Source: Bacteroidota bacterium (lineage in GTDB: Bacteria > Bacteroidota > Bacteroidia > Chitinophagales > Chitinophagaceae). Taken from it: 18,937 nt of DNA. The translations under genes and the position numbers were made by a program. The DNA is taken from assembly GCA_023430465.1 (NCBI GenBank), contig JAEZAM010000073.1, positions 1-18,937 on the forward strand. Direction: 5' to 3'. Numbering within the stretch: the stretch's first letter is position 1; each line of letters starts with the position of its first letter. This document shows positions 1 through 7,104 of the stretch, piece after piece. A model generated the notes under the pieces. The model was not told the origin of the DNA and searched no databases. It was given only the letters and a program-made list of their open reading frames with translations.

Positions 1-37
1 CCCCAGTCCCCAGCACCATCCGTCATCCAGCATCCAG
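1..37. repeat. Degenerate heptamer repeats
   Basis: CCCCAGT and CCCCAGC stand side by side at 1-14, then CATCCGT, CATCCAG and CATCCAG at 17-37. This is a short, imperfect 7-base tandem array lying just beyond the stop codon of the oxidoreductase. It is cut by the window edge. A similar heptamer array of different sequence occurs at 3-base to 7-base drift around 13003-13037, so short-period arrays look like a general feature of intergenic DNA here. Confidence 0.55.
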
Positions 38-40
38 CCC

Positions 41-1192
41 CTATCCCTCCACCTTCACCCAGGCCTGCTTCCTGTTGCTTTCGAGTATTCGTTCGCAGAT
101 AAGCAGCTCGCGGTAGCCATCGGCAAAGGTTGGGTAGGAGGCGGCAGAGGGTTGCCGGCCTTCGCGGATTGCCTGGTATACTTCCTTGAACAACTGCTTG
201 GAGGTATCAGGAAATCCTTCATTGTGACCGCCGGGAAAACTCATGATCGCTCCGGCCTCGGGGTAGGCAAGTGATGGATCGCGCATCAGCGATTCATTGT
301 AGCCATTCCTGTTGCCGATCCAGACGGTATTGGGCGCTTCGGAATTCCAGGCAAACGTTTTCTTTGAGCCGGAGATCTCGAGCTTCAACTGGTTCTTCCT
401 GCCGGCTGATACCTGTGATACGGTGATGGAACCGCGGTTGCCATTGTCGAAACGCAGCAGCACATTCGCATGATCTTCTGTGTTGATCGGCACATCAGCG
501 TAATCCTCAGGCTGCAGCATTTTTCCGGAATAGGTCTCCACGGCTTTCAGTGGTTTCTTACGCGTCTTGTGGATGGTATTGAAATCCGCGAACACTTCCG
601 TGGTCTTAAGGCCGGTGATATATTCAATGATGTCCATCAGGTGGGAACCGATATCAGCAATGGCACGTGAGTCGCCGGACTTGTCCGGCTCCAGTCGCCA
701 GTTGTAATCAGTGGCAAAGAACAGCCAGTCCTGCAGGTAAGATCCCAGCACGGAATATATTTCGCCAAGATCTCCTTTTTCACGCATCGTTTTCATTTGC
801 CTTACCAGCGGGTAGTAGCGGAGATTGAAGTGTACCGCGTTCACCAGTCCTGTTTCCGCGGCGAGCCGGACGAGCTCCTCGGCTTCATGCAGGTCCTTAG
901 CCAGCGGCTTTTCACAAACCACATGTTTACCGGCAAGCAGGGCCGCTTTCGACTGCGGGTAGTGCAGAAAGTTAGGGGTGCAGATATGAACAGAAACAAT
1001 GTCTTCCATTGCCAGCAGTTCATCAAACGTACAGGAGCGTTCAATTCCCAGTTGTTTTGCCTTACTGGCAGCCAACTCGGCTGTGGCTTCGCATAACGCG
1101 GTGACCTCCACATCCGGAAGGCGGCGAAGTGCTTCAATATGGGCCGGCCCGATAAAACCAGTACCAACTACTCCAACTTTGATCATTGACAT
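41..1192 (-). CDS. Gfo/Idh/MocA family NAD(P)-dependent oxidoreductase
   Basis: A 383-residue cytosolic dehydrogenase of the Gfo/Idh/MocA family, which oxidises or reduces sugars, inositols and related polyols with NAD(P). The N-terminal Rossmann motif GVVGTGFIGPAH is at about residues 7-18. The family's catalytic lysine motif CEKPLA is at 93-98 (Lys95), and DIGSH with the conserved Asp/His is at 180-184. Length is normal for the family. I use the ATG at 1192; an in-frame ATG two codons later (MIKVGVVG) is equally possible. It is transcribed away from the KAS III-like gene and no same-strand partner is visible before the window edge. The substrate cannot be read from the sequence. In Bacteroidota such genes often belong to carbohydrate breakdown, but no glycoside hydrolase or transporter is adjacent. 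Confidence 0.93.
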   Translation of the reverse strand: MSMIKVGVVGTGFIGPAHIEALRRLPDVEVTALCEATAELAASKAKQLGIERSCTFDELLAMEDIVSVHICTPNFLHYPQSKAALLAGKHVVCEKPLAKDLHEAEELVRLAAETGLVNAVHFNLRYYPLVRQMKTMREKGDLGEIYSVLGSYLQDWLFFATDYNWRLEPDKSGDSRAIADIGSHLMDIIEYITGLKTTEVFADFNTIHKTRKKPLKAVETYSGKMLQPEDYADVPINTEDHANVLLRFDNGNRGSITVSQVSAGRKNQLKLEISGSKKTFAWNSEAPNTVWIGNRNGYNESLMRDPSLAYPEAGAIMSFPGGHNEGFPDTSKQLFKEVYQAIREGRQPSAASYPTFADGYRELLICERILESNRKQAWVKVEG

Positions 1193-1298
1193 AGTGCAGT
1201 TTTTTTATAAACAACAGCTTGGTTGTTATTTGATAAATTTGTGAATGAAAACAGGTCGATGCCGTTAAAATTAATATTAATTGTCATTGGCTGGAAAA

Positions 1299-1326
1299 TT
1301 GATTGCATCGAGGAACAGTAATTTAT
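1299..1326 (+). promoter_or_regulatory. Possible promoter for the KAS III-like gene
   Basis: TTG at 1299-1301 and TAATTTAT at 1319-1326 resemble the Bacteroidota TTG/TAnnTTTG promoter. The 17-base spacing is shorter than the usual 19-21 and the -7 box matches only partly. The predicted leader would be short (about 15 bases), with no Shine-Dalgarno before the ATG. Confidence 0.3.
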
Positions 1327-1345
1327 CCGAATCAACCTTGCAATT

Positions 1346-2419
1346 ATGGAAAGGTGCGTTATCACTGGTACAGGGTCATATATCCCCGACCAGGTTCAGA
1401 CAAATACCGACTTTGCGGCTTATGAATTTTATGGTGCCAACCATGAAAAGCTGGATACGCCGGCTACACAGATTGTTCAAAAATTTGAGAAAATAACCGG
1501 GATTGCCGAACGCCGGTATGTTCCGGCAGGGTTGCGGACCTCCGATATTGCCCTGGAGGCCGCAAAAAAAGCTATCGCAGACAGTGGCATCGATCCTGAA
1601 ACACTCGACCAGGTGATTGTTGCGCATAATTTCGGAGATGTGTTGCACCAGACTATACAAACCGATGCGGTTCCCTCGCTGGCTAACCGGGTCAAGCATG
1701 GCATCGGGATACAAAATCCCAATTGCATCGCCTACGATATCCTGTTTGGTTGTCCGGGGTGGGTGCAGGCCCTGATACAGGCAGTTGCCTTTGCCAAAGC
1801 AGGTATGGGAAAACGTTTCCTTGTGATTGGCGCGGAAACACTCTCCCGTGTTATTGACATACACGATCGTGACAGCATGATTTTTTCCGATGGAGCAGGG
1901 GCCTGCGTGCTGGAATACAGGGAAACCGGTGAGCATGGCAGGGGTGTGCTGAGTACTGCCGCCTTATCCCACAGCATGGAAGAACTGAGCTACATCGATA
2001 TGGGCAAATCATTTTTTCCCGACAGCGATCCCGCCATCCGCTATATCAAAATGCAGGGAAGAAAAGTGTATGAATACGCGATGACGTATGTACCGGACGC
2101 GATGAAACAATGCCTCGATAGTTGCGGCGTGGACATCGACGATCTGAAAAAAATATTCATCCACCAGGCCAATGAGAAAATGGATGAAGGCATCGTTAAG
2201 CGTTTTTTCCAGCTATATGGAAGGGAAGCGCCGTTGGCCGAGATCATGCCCATGTGTATTCAGTGGCTGGGCAATAGTTCTGTTGCTACAATTCCAACCC
2301 TCTATGACCTCGTATCGCATGGCAGGCTGGAGGGGCATACCATCCAGGAAGGGGATGTCATCATGTTTGCCTCAGTGGGTGCCGGTATGAACATCAATGC
2401 AGTTTGCTATCGCTGTTAG
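1346..2419 (+). CDS. 3-oxoacyl-ACP synthase III-like (KAS III / FabH family) condensing enzyme
   Basis: A 357-residue thiolase-fold enzyme of the ketoacyl-ACP synthase III family, which condenses an acyl-CoA with malonyl-ACP to prime fatty acid or polyketide-like chains. The catalytic triad is visible: Cys136 in LFGCPGW, His273 in IHQAN, and Asn310 in LGNSSVATIP. It is somewhat longer than housekeeping FabH (about 320-335 residues). The stretch around ITGIAERRYV (50-59) is the usual family start region. No other fatty-acid gene (acpP, fabD, fabG) lies beside it, so I infer a stand-alone paralogue rather than the primary FabH. Its stop codon overlaps the stop of the convergent small gene by four bases (TTAG, 2416-2419). 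A 3-hydroxy-3-methylglutaryl synthase or an OleC-type head-to-head enzyme is less likely given the Cys-His-Asn set. Confidence 0.88.
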   Translation: MERCVITGTGSYIPDQVQTNTDFAAYEFYGANHEKLDTPATQIVQKFEKITGIAERRYVPAGLRTSDIALEAAKKAIADSGIDPETLDQVIVAHNFGDVLHQTIQTDAVPSLANRVKHGIGIQNPNCIAYDILFGCPGWVQALIQAVAFAKAGMGKRFLVIGAETLSRVIDIHDRDSMIFSDGAGACVLEYRETGEHGRGVLSTAALSHSMEELSYIDMGKSFFPDSDPAIRYIKMQGRKVYEYAMTYVPDAMKQCLDSCGVDIDDLKKIFIHQANEKMDEGIVKRFFQLYGREAPLAEIMPMCIQWLGNSSVATIPTLYDLVSHGRLEGHTIQEGDVIMFASVGAGMNINAVCYRC

Positions 2420-2703
2420 GAAGCTGAAGCTGGAGTTGTGGCATTCTTTAACCAGTTCAACACAGATATCTCACTCTGCGCTTCCATGGGAAGATCATTT
2501 GTCAGGAGGTCTTCGAGTTTTCGCGCATCATCATTGGTGAATCCTTCCGCCAATGATCCGAAATAGTTGATGATGAAAAGAACCTGGTTTCCATTGAAAC
2601 GGTCAAACAGCCGACGGCTGGGAGTACCGGAGAATACGGTGGCAGCGCCTTCGTCAGGCCAGTTATAGCTAAGACCGTTCATATCTTCTTTCAGAAATGG
2701 CAT
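2416..2703 (-). CDS. Hypothetical protein, 95 residues
   Basis: A 95-residue soluble protein with no signal peptide, membrane segment or cysteine. I do not recognise the family. It begins MPFLKEDMNG, has an aromatic central stretch (VLFIINYFG) followed by an acidic helical segment (DDARKLEDLLTNDLP), and ends in a small-residue tail. It runs opposite to the KAS III-like gene, and the two stop codons overlap within TTAG, which supports the reading frame ending there. No clear promoter or Shine-Dalgarno precedes the ATG. An alternative start at the Met eight codons in (MNGLSY) is possible. Confidence 0.6.
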   Translation of the reverse strand: MPFLKEDMNGLSYNWPDEGAATVFSGTPSRRLFDRFNGNQVLFIINYFGSLAEGFTNDDARKLEDLLTNDLPMEAQSEISVLNWLKNATTPASAS

Positions 2704-2912
2704 AGAAAAAATTATTAAGGTGAAGAGTTGAAAGAAAATAGAAAGTAAATAAGGGCTCGTTCAGTTACGATCTGCCAGGTTTCAACTTTGATAGGACGAA
2801 GATAATGATTTTTTGCTATGTTTATTTCTCGCAAATGATCTAAGACCGCATAGGCCGCGTGGTCCCAGAAGTGATTCTCTTCTTACTTAACCTCTCTTTC
2901 ACAATTTGTCTT

Positions 2913-2942
2913 TTGAATCAAAAGCGGAATTATGTAATTTTA
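2913..2942 (+). promoter_or_regulatory. Predicted promoter of the short transcript
   Basis: TTG at 2913-2915, a 19-base spacer, then TAATTTTA at 2935-2942, close to the Bacteroidota TTG/TAnnTTTG promoter (one mismatch in the last base of the -7 box). Transcription would start at about 2947-2950, roughly 20-25 bases before the small ORF. The ORF and terminator follow at proper spacing, which strengthens the call. Confidence 0.5.
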
Positions 2943-2970
2943 GTCTTCACCAAAGAAAAAGGAGGTATTC

Positions 2971-3018
2971 ATGCTATCTACAGATAAATCATGGAAGCCT
3001 TCGGTTATTATCGCGTAG
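2971..3018 (+). CDS. Candidate 15-residue leader or small peptide
   Basis: ATG at 2971 to TAG at 3018 encodes MLSTDKSWKPSVIIA. Five bases before the ATG stands AAAGGAGG, a near-perfect Shine-Dalgarno. The other start codons I checked in this window lack one, as is usual in Bacteroidota, so this site stands out. The peptide has no membrane segment and no run of one amino acid of the kind seen in amino-acid attenuators (one Trp, two adjacent Ile). A second overlapping frame (2991-3047, 18 codons) has no Shine-Dalgarno. Whether the peptide is made, or matters beyond ribosome loading, cannot be told from sequence. Confidence 0.35.
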   Translation: MLSTDKSWKPSVIIA

Positions 3019-3058
3019 CCGGGCTGATCCAAAAAATAATCTGCTGACAAGAGTCAGG

Positions 3059-3086
3059 GCCACCGGTGATCCGGTGGCTTTTTTTT
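3059..3086 (+). terminator. Rho-independent terminator
   Basis: Perfect 8-bp stem GCCACCGG (3059-3066) and CCGGTGGC (3071-3078) around a TGAT loop, followed directly by eight T (3079-3086). It closes the short transcript and sits 28 bases before the hydrolase ATG. The T-run continues into a TTG in frame with the hydrolase, which argues against a start codon that early. Confidence 0.88.
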
Positions 3087-3114
3087 GCGAAGCCGCCAAA
3101 CCCAATACACGTTC

Positions 3115-4023
3115 ATGTTTTTACGAAAGAATAAATTTCGCTGGTTAAGGATCACTCTCCGCATTTTTATTATTCTTATTGGAACCTTTATCAATGCCTG
3201 CCTTGTATTTGATCATTTTGTGCAATTCAGGAAAACAGATGAAGAACTGGTTGAAATATTCCGCGAGCGCGGAATTGATGGCGAGATACGATACTATGAA
3301 TCTCATGGCAGAAAGCTGAGGTATGCGAGTGTTGGTAACGATTCGTTGCCCACGCTGCTGATGTTGCATGGATCGCCTGGCTCCATGAGTTATTACAGCG
3401 GGCGTTATGCTGATACAGTAATCCAGAATAATTTCAAGGTGTTTACAGTGGATCGTCCTGGATATGGCTATTCCGGTCTCGGCGATCCCGAGCCTTCGAT
3501 CGAATTGCAGGCAGCGATGATCCGGCCGATCCTTGACAGCCTGCATCATGCCACGCGTCCTATCATTGTAGCAGGTGGTTCTTACGGAGCATCTGTGGCT
3601 TGTCGGCTCGCGATGGACTATCCCGATCTGATCGATGGCATTGTGGTGACCGGTCCCTCGCTTGGACCGGGCCTGGAGCAAAGCTTCTGGTTCACCAATA
3701 TCATAGAACACTGGTCCATCCGCTGGTTCATCCCCCGGATATTCCGCTCGGCCAATACGGAAAAAGTCCGGCACAAGGCCGAACTTGAAAAGATGTTACC
3801 GCTATGGGAAAAAGTGAATACCCCCGTAGTTTACATACAGGGTGAAAAAGATAACCTGATCGATACCACGAACGCGGGCTTTGCGCGCAAGATGCTGGTG
3901 AATGCTCCTTTTCTTGATATCCGTTTTGTAAAAGACCGGTATCACCGGTTGGCGCAATTTGAATGGCCCACTATACGCCAGGGCATCATGGATGTATACC
4001 GGGAGGTGCGAAGCCGCAAGTGA
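3115..4023 (+). CDS. Membrane-anchored alpha/beta hydrolase
   Basis: A 302-residue alpha/beta hydrolase-fold protein with one N-terminal membrane segment (about residues 11-32, IFIILIGTFINACLVF), so the catalytic domain is probably held at the inner membrane, facing the periplasm if signal-anchor rules apply. The oxyanion motif HGSPGS is at 85-90, the nucleophile Ser156 in GGSYG (GxSxG), the likely acid Asp246 in GEKDN, and the catalytic His277 in RYHRLAQF. The substrate is unknown; esterase, lipase and peptidase members share this layout. I chose ATG 3115 over a TTG at 3085 because the earlier codon lies in the terminator's T-run. Its promoter is not evident, so transcription may come by read-through of the terminator upstream. 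Its stop is one base from the stop of the convergent small gene. Confidence 0.88.
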   Translation: MFLRKNKFRWLRITLRIFIILIGTFINACLVFDHFVQFRKTDEELVEIFRERGIDGEIRYYESHGRKLRYASVGNDSLPTLLMLHGSPGSMSYYSGRYADTVIQNNFKVFTVDRPGYGYSGLGDPEPSIELQAAMIRPILDSLHHATRPIIVAGGSYGASVACRLAMDYPDLIDGIVVTGPSLGPGLEQSFWFTNIIEHWSIRWFIPRIFRSANTEKVRHKAELEKMLPLWEKVNTPVVYIQGEKDNLIDTTNAGFARKMLVNAPFLDIRFVKDRYHRLAQFEWPTIRQGIMDVYREVRSRK

Positions 4024-4024
4024 T

Positions 4025-4279
4025 CTATTCTTTAAGGATATCCCACGGAGTGTTCGGCTCTCCGTCTGCATCAGTTTTGCCTTTGCCATCACTTTCCGGA
4101 GGAAAACGTTCATCGAGCACTTCCGGCGGAACGTCTGTGTCGATCACCACGTTCCTGATATCGTCTTCGGTGATAATGTCATCCTTGTTCTCGTAGTGAC
4201 GTTTTACAATCTCCTCCGTGGTAAGGCCTTTTTGTTCCTCTTCGGTCGGAGGAGTTGCGGGTTTGATTTGCTTTGCCAT
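4025..4279 (-). CDS. Small acidic hypothetical protein, 84 residues
   Basis: An 84-residue hydrophilic protein, rich in Asp, Glu, Lys and Pro, with no cysteine, signal peptide or membrane segment. The ends are Pro- and Gly-rich (KPATPPTEEEQ near the start, ESDGKGKTDADGEP near the end), so much of it may be disordered; the centre (DDIITEDDIRNVVIDTDVP) could be a short helix. I do not recognise the family. It lies 85 bases downstream of the flavoprotein on the same strand and may share its transcript. Its stop is one base from the stop of the convergent hydrolase. Confidence 0.65.
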   Translation of the reverse strand: MAKQIKPATPPTEEEQKGLTTEEIVKRHYENKDDIITEDDIRNVVIDTDVPPEVLDERFPPESDGKGKTDADGEPNTPWDILKE

Positions 4280-4364
4280 TTAGGTTCGTTTACTCCTTAT
4301 ATGGAAAATTATGTGCCATTTCTCGCACGAACAGTCCCGGGGAAATTTCTGGTCAACGGCCAGC

Positions 4365-5294
4365 TCAGGCGGGCAGACGGGAGGTGAGTATCTTCTTTTT
4401 CTCTTCCTTTTGCAGCTCTTTGTTGATCGTCACGCCCGCTTTAGCCCCTTCAGCAGCCGCTACCACTACAAAATGCATGTCCCGGGCCGCATCCCCGGCC
4501 ACGTATACACCTTCGATATTGGTCTGCTGAACCTTGTTGGTGATCACCACTTTTTTGGGACTGAGGATACAACCCAATTCCTCCACCAGTGAGCACTGTT
4601 GCGAATAACCGTTCACAAAAAACATCGCGTCGGCCGGCAGGGTGTCACCGTCTGTAAACAAGACAGATGTTATCTGTCCCTTCCTGCCCTGTAGTTTCCT
4701 GATTGGTTTGTGTATGATGGAAATGCCATAGGCATCGAGGGTATCACGTTCGGTTCGGTTCAGATACCGTCGGCCATCCGTCAGGTAGGTAATATGTGGT
4801 GACCATGTTTTCAGGGCAAGCGCTAATTCAAAGCCATTCTTGTTCCGTGCATAAAGCGCAATCTTTTTATCCCGTACTTCCCATCCGTCACAATACGGAC
4901 AATGGAAGACAGACTTGCCGTACATTTCCCGGATGCCTTCCACTTCCGGTATAGTGTCCTGGAGCCCGGTGGCGATCAGTATCTTTTTGGAGTAATAGAC
5001 CTTGCGGTCCTCCGCCGTAACACGAAACAGACCGTTGTCTTTTTTCTCAACGGACTTCACTGATTTCCCGAAAAAGCCAACACCGTAATGCAGGATCTCT
5101 TTTCTTGCCATGTCGAGAAAATCGGTTGGCAGAATACCATCCCGGGTAAGGTAGTTGTGCATGCCATGGGAAAGACGGTTACGCTGCCTGCCGGTATCAA
5201 AGACGATCACGCGTCTTCTTGCACGACCCAGCACTACGGCAGCATTAAGACCTGCTGGTCCTCCGCCGACAATGATGACATCATATAAATCCAT
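4365..5294 (-). CDS. Thioredoxin reductase-like FAD-dependent disulfide oxidoreductase
   Basis: A 309-residue flavoprotein of the class II pyridine nucleotide-disulfide oxidoreductase family (TrxB-like). The FAD Rossmann motif VGGGPAG is at 9-15, the redox pair Cys132-Pro-Tyr-Cys135 in HCPYCDGWE, and the second FAD contact GVYVAGDAA at 262-270. The usual NADPH motif after the cysteine pair (GGGxSA-like, expected near 144-158) reads IALYARNKNGFELALAL, with the glycine pattern lost. The protein may therefore not use NADPH in the normal way. Fungal dithiol oxidases such as GliT and ferredoxin-type or orphan TrxR-like flavoenzymes are known relatives that depart from classic TrxB, so the electron donor or acceptor is open. 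A TTG/N20/TATTTATA promoter candidate precedes it. Confidence 0.85.
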   Translation of the reverse strand: MDLYDVIIVGGGPAGLNAAVVLGRARRRVIVFDTGRQRNRLSHGMHNYLTRDGILPTDFLDMARKEILHYGVGFFGKSVKSVEKKDNGLFRVTAEDRKVYYSKKILIATGLQDTIPEVEGIREMYGKSVFHCPYCDGWEVRDKKIALYARNKNGFELALALKTWSPHITYLTDGRRYLNRTERDTLDAYGISIIHKPIRKLQGRKGQITSVLFTDGDTLPADAMFFVNGYSQQCSLVEELGCILSPKKVVITNKVQQTNIEGVYVAGDAARDMHFVVVAAAEGAKAGVTINKELQKEEKKKILTSRLPA

Positions 5295-5306
5295 GGCACA
5301 AGTTAG

Positions 5307-5337
5307 TATAAATACGATGCCACGACTATCACTGCAA
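5307..5337 (-). promoter_or_regulatory. Possible promoter of the flavoprotein gene
   Basis: On the minus strand, TTG (5337-5335) is followed after 20 bases by TATTTATA (5314-5307). Spacing fits the Bacteroidota promoter; the -7 box matches TAnnTTTG at only four of six fixed bases. It would give a leader of about 10 bases before the ATG at 5294. Confidence 0.4.
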
Positions 5338-5533
5338 TTACAAAGAGACAGGAACTCGATGGGCTAACACTGATTTGCCCGTTTAATTCCCCATATTAAA
5401 AATAAAGTCATTGCAGGTATGATGATTTGTGTAGAATCGTACTCATTGGAATTGAAAACCCTGTTTAAACAAACTGGTCTGGCGTTTGCATATGCTTTAA
5501 CGGTTTTTCATAGGATATTGGATTTTAAAAGCC

Positions 5534-5563
5534 GGGGAGGATTTCTATCCACCCCTTTTTTTT
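5534..5563 (+). terminator. Rho-independent terminator without an upstream gene
   Basis: GGGGAGGAT (5534-5542) and ATCCACCCC (5547-5555) pair around a TTCT loop with one A-A mismatch, and eight T follow (5556-5563). The T-run puts it on the plus strand. The nearest plus-strand gene upstream ends at 4023, beyond two minus genes, so this terminator belongs to no called gene. The 5295-5533 stretch before it has no convincing ORF or promoter. On the minus strand the hairpin is followed by only GGCTTTT, a poor terminator for the histidine kinase. Confidence 0.65.
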
Positions 5564-5601
5564 GCCATCTAAGCGAGAACGCATTCCTGATTTCACGCAA
5601 A

Positions 5602-5641
5602 TCCCGAGGCTTCGGGAGCAAAGGGAGCAAAGGGGGCAAAG
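5602..5641. repeat. Short palindrome plus three nonamer repeats
   Basis: TCCCGA (5602-5607) and TCGGGA (5612-5617) form a 6-bp hairpin with a GGCT loop. It runs into three tandem nonamers, GGAGCAAAG, GGAGCAAAG and GGGGCAAAG, at 5615-5641. The array lies 14 bases beyond the stop codon of the histidine kinase. Such GCAAAG-type arrays are common intergenic repeats in Bacteroidota; no function is evident. Confidence 0.6.
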
Positions 5642-5654
5642 TATGTCTTTCATC

Positions 5655-6734
5655 TCAACCCATTCCTGCCTCGGCTATCGCTTTCGGGACAAGAAGAAGT
5701 GTGACCGTAAACTGATCCTGTTCGTTTTCCACGCGGATGCCGGGCATTTGTAACATCTGGTACCGCGTATTGATGTGCTGCAGGCCTATGCCCGTAGATT
5801 CAACAGTACCTTCTTTCTTCAGTACATTATTCGTTACCCGCAGTTCATTTCCCGGTAAGCCTTCTATCAGGATCATCAATGGCTGATCTTTGCTGAGCCG
5901 GTTATGCTTCACTGCATTCTCCACCAGCAATTGCAACGTGAGCGGAGGCAGGTACATCTCTTCCTGGCCAGGCAAAAGCCGTATCTCCAGTTCAATACCC
6001 CTGCCATACCGGCTTTGCAAAAGATGATAATAGGACCTGATGAATTCCTTTTCCTGGTCGAGGCTGACCAGCATTGTTTCATTGTTACGAAGAAGATACC
6101 GGAAAACCTTGGTCAGTTCATCCAGGAATGCTTCCGCTTTCACCGGGTCTTCACTGATGAGGGAGGAAAGGGAATTAAGGTTATTGAACAGGAAATGGGG
6201 ATTCACGATTCCTTTCAATTGCTGAAGTTCAGCATACATTTTTTCTTTTTCCAGCCGCGCTTTATCGATCTCGGTGTTCCGTAACTTCTGATAATGATAA
6301 AGCACTTCAAATGCGATGAGCAGGAAACCGAAGTTGAAAAGGGCATTCATCACCGCATAGCCGAATAGCCCGATAATCAGCTTCCGGTCATTGATCATGA
6401 TATTTGCGTCGATCTCTATTGCCGGGTTCCAGGTGCCGTGCAGGAAATAATTGCGCAGTACGGCACTGATGGCCATGATAATGCTGGTGTATGCAATACC
6501 CAACAGAATGACCAGCCATATCCTGAACCTGCCAGCAATGCCCGTCCACGTTTTGCTGGTATAGATGAGGTATCTGCTCCCTTCCGTAACCGCAATGATG
6601 CTGCATAATGAAACAATCAGGCGGCGCAGACGATGATCGCTCAGGCTATCGGGCAGGCCATTTGTATAGCAAATCAATAAAAAAGGAGTCAGCACCACCA
6701 GGATGCGGAACCACCTGTCCCGGACCTTCAGCAT
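5655..6734 (-). CDS. LytS-type sensor histidine kinase
   Basis: A 359-residue inner-membrane histidine kinase of the LytS/YehU type. About four hydrophobic segments fill residues 8-25, 36-50, 70-93 and 118-146, followed by a short coiled-coil linker (150-175). The His_kinase domain starts with NPHFLFNNLNSL, where His180 is the phosphorylated residue. The ATPase part has the N box LLVENAVKHN (269-278) and the G box GIGLQHINTRY (315-325). The known partner of this family is a LytTR response regulator, usually the next gene. None is present here: downstream comes 360 bp without a gene, then the flavoprotein. The regulator must lie elsewhere, or the system is an orphan. The signal sensed is unknown. 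Confidence 0.92.
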   Translation of the reverse strand: MLKVRDRWFRILVVLTPFLLICYTNGLPDSLSDHRLRRLIVSLCSIIAVTEGSRYLIYTSKTWTGIAGRFRIWLVILLGIAYTSIIMAISAVLRNYFLHGTWNPAIEIDANIMINDRKLIIGLFGYAVMNALFNFGFLLIAFEVLYHYQKLRNTEIDKARLEKEKMYAELQQLKGIVNPHFLFNNLNSLSSLISEDPVKAEAFLDELTKVFRYLLRNNETMLVSLDQEKEFIRSYYHLLQSRYGRGIELEIRLLPGQEEMYLPPLTLQLLVENAVKHNRLSKDQPLMILIEGLPGNELRVTNNVLKKEGTVESTGIGLQHINTRYQMLQMPGIRVENEQDQFTVTLLLVPKAIAEAGMG

Positions 6735-6839
6735 GAGAGGATAGTTTGATAATTAGCCTGCAAAACAAACCATTTTCTGCCTTTAGGCGCAAAATGTCGG
6801 TTTGAACTGGGCAAACTGATGTCTCAACTGTAAAATCAT

Positions 6840-6864
6840 AAAAAAACCGGCCAGCCGGCCGGTT
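6840..6864 (-). terminator. Rho-independent terminator of the 37-residue gene
   Basis: Read on the minus strand, AACCGGCC (6864-6857), loop GGCT, GGCCGGTT (6852-6845) form a perfect 8-bp stem, and the T-run continues to 6840. It ends transcription 23 bases past the stop codon of the small membrane protein and insulates the histidine kinase further along the same strand. It supports the reality of the small gene. Confidence 0.85.
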
Positions 6865-6886
6865 CAATTATTCGTCCGGCCCGGGC

Positions 6887-7000
6887 TTAGGAAACCGACA
6901 TGGCATACAGGGTCACCAGGGCAGTAAGCACGAAAAATGCGGCAATAACTAAAGTTGCCTTTACAGTTTCGTTCTGTAACAGAGTGTTGATTTTTTTCAT
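6887..7000 (-). CDS. Small membrane protein, 37 residues
   Basis: ATG at 7000 to TAA at 6887-6889 encodes 37 residues: a polar start (MKKINTLLQNETVKATL) followed by one hydrophobic helix (VIAAFFVLTALVTLYAM) and a short tail MSVS-like end. That is the shape of a single-pass inner-membrane small protein. It is supported by context more than by homology: a promoter with an exact TAnnTTTG box lies upstream (7105-7134) and a strong terminator follows within 25 bases, so it is a complete one-gene unit. The 5' leader is about 95 bases, long for this region, and could hold regulation. I do not recognise the family. Function unknown; small membrane proteins often modulate transporters or kinases, and a sensor kinase gene is next on the strand, but a link is only a guess. 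Confidence 0.7.
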   Translation of the reverse strand: MKKINTLLQNETVKATLVIAAFFVLTALVTLYAMSVS

Positions 7001-7104
7001 ACACAAACGCTTTAAAGTTTGGAAATAGGGTGAAGGAATTCCAGGAATAGGGGAAGTGCCGCGCGTTTACGGCAAGAGTCTTTACAAAGGGATTGTGTAG
7101 ACTG

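Larger units (their letters stand above)
2947..3086 (+). ncRNA. Candidate 140-nt transcript (small RNA or leader RNA)
   Basis: The stretch from the predicted promoter to the end of the terminator T-run would give an RNA of about 140 bases. It carries a strong Shine-Dalgarno (GGAGG at 2961-2965) and a 15-codon ORF (2971-3018), then about 40 bases with no obvious feature, then the terminator at 3059-3086. The downstream hydrolase ATG at 3115 is only 28 bases past the T-run. The unit could therefore be a free small RNA or small mRNA, or a leader that terminates or attenuates transcription into the hydrolase gene. I do not match it to a known RNA family; it lacks the SRP RNA and 6S features I looked for. 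The 5' end is a prediction. Confidence 0.45.

Noticed and set aside
2906..3148. An 80-residue plus-strand frame through the short transcript
   Set aside because: It reads through the promoter and the terminator hairpin and overlaps the hydrolase start; composition is unlike a protein.
5419..5715. A 98-residue plus-strand frame in the 5295-5654 gap
   Set aside because: It reads through a strong terminator and the nonamer repeats and overlaps the kinase end; no promoter found.
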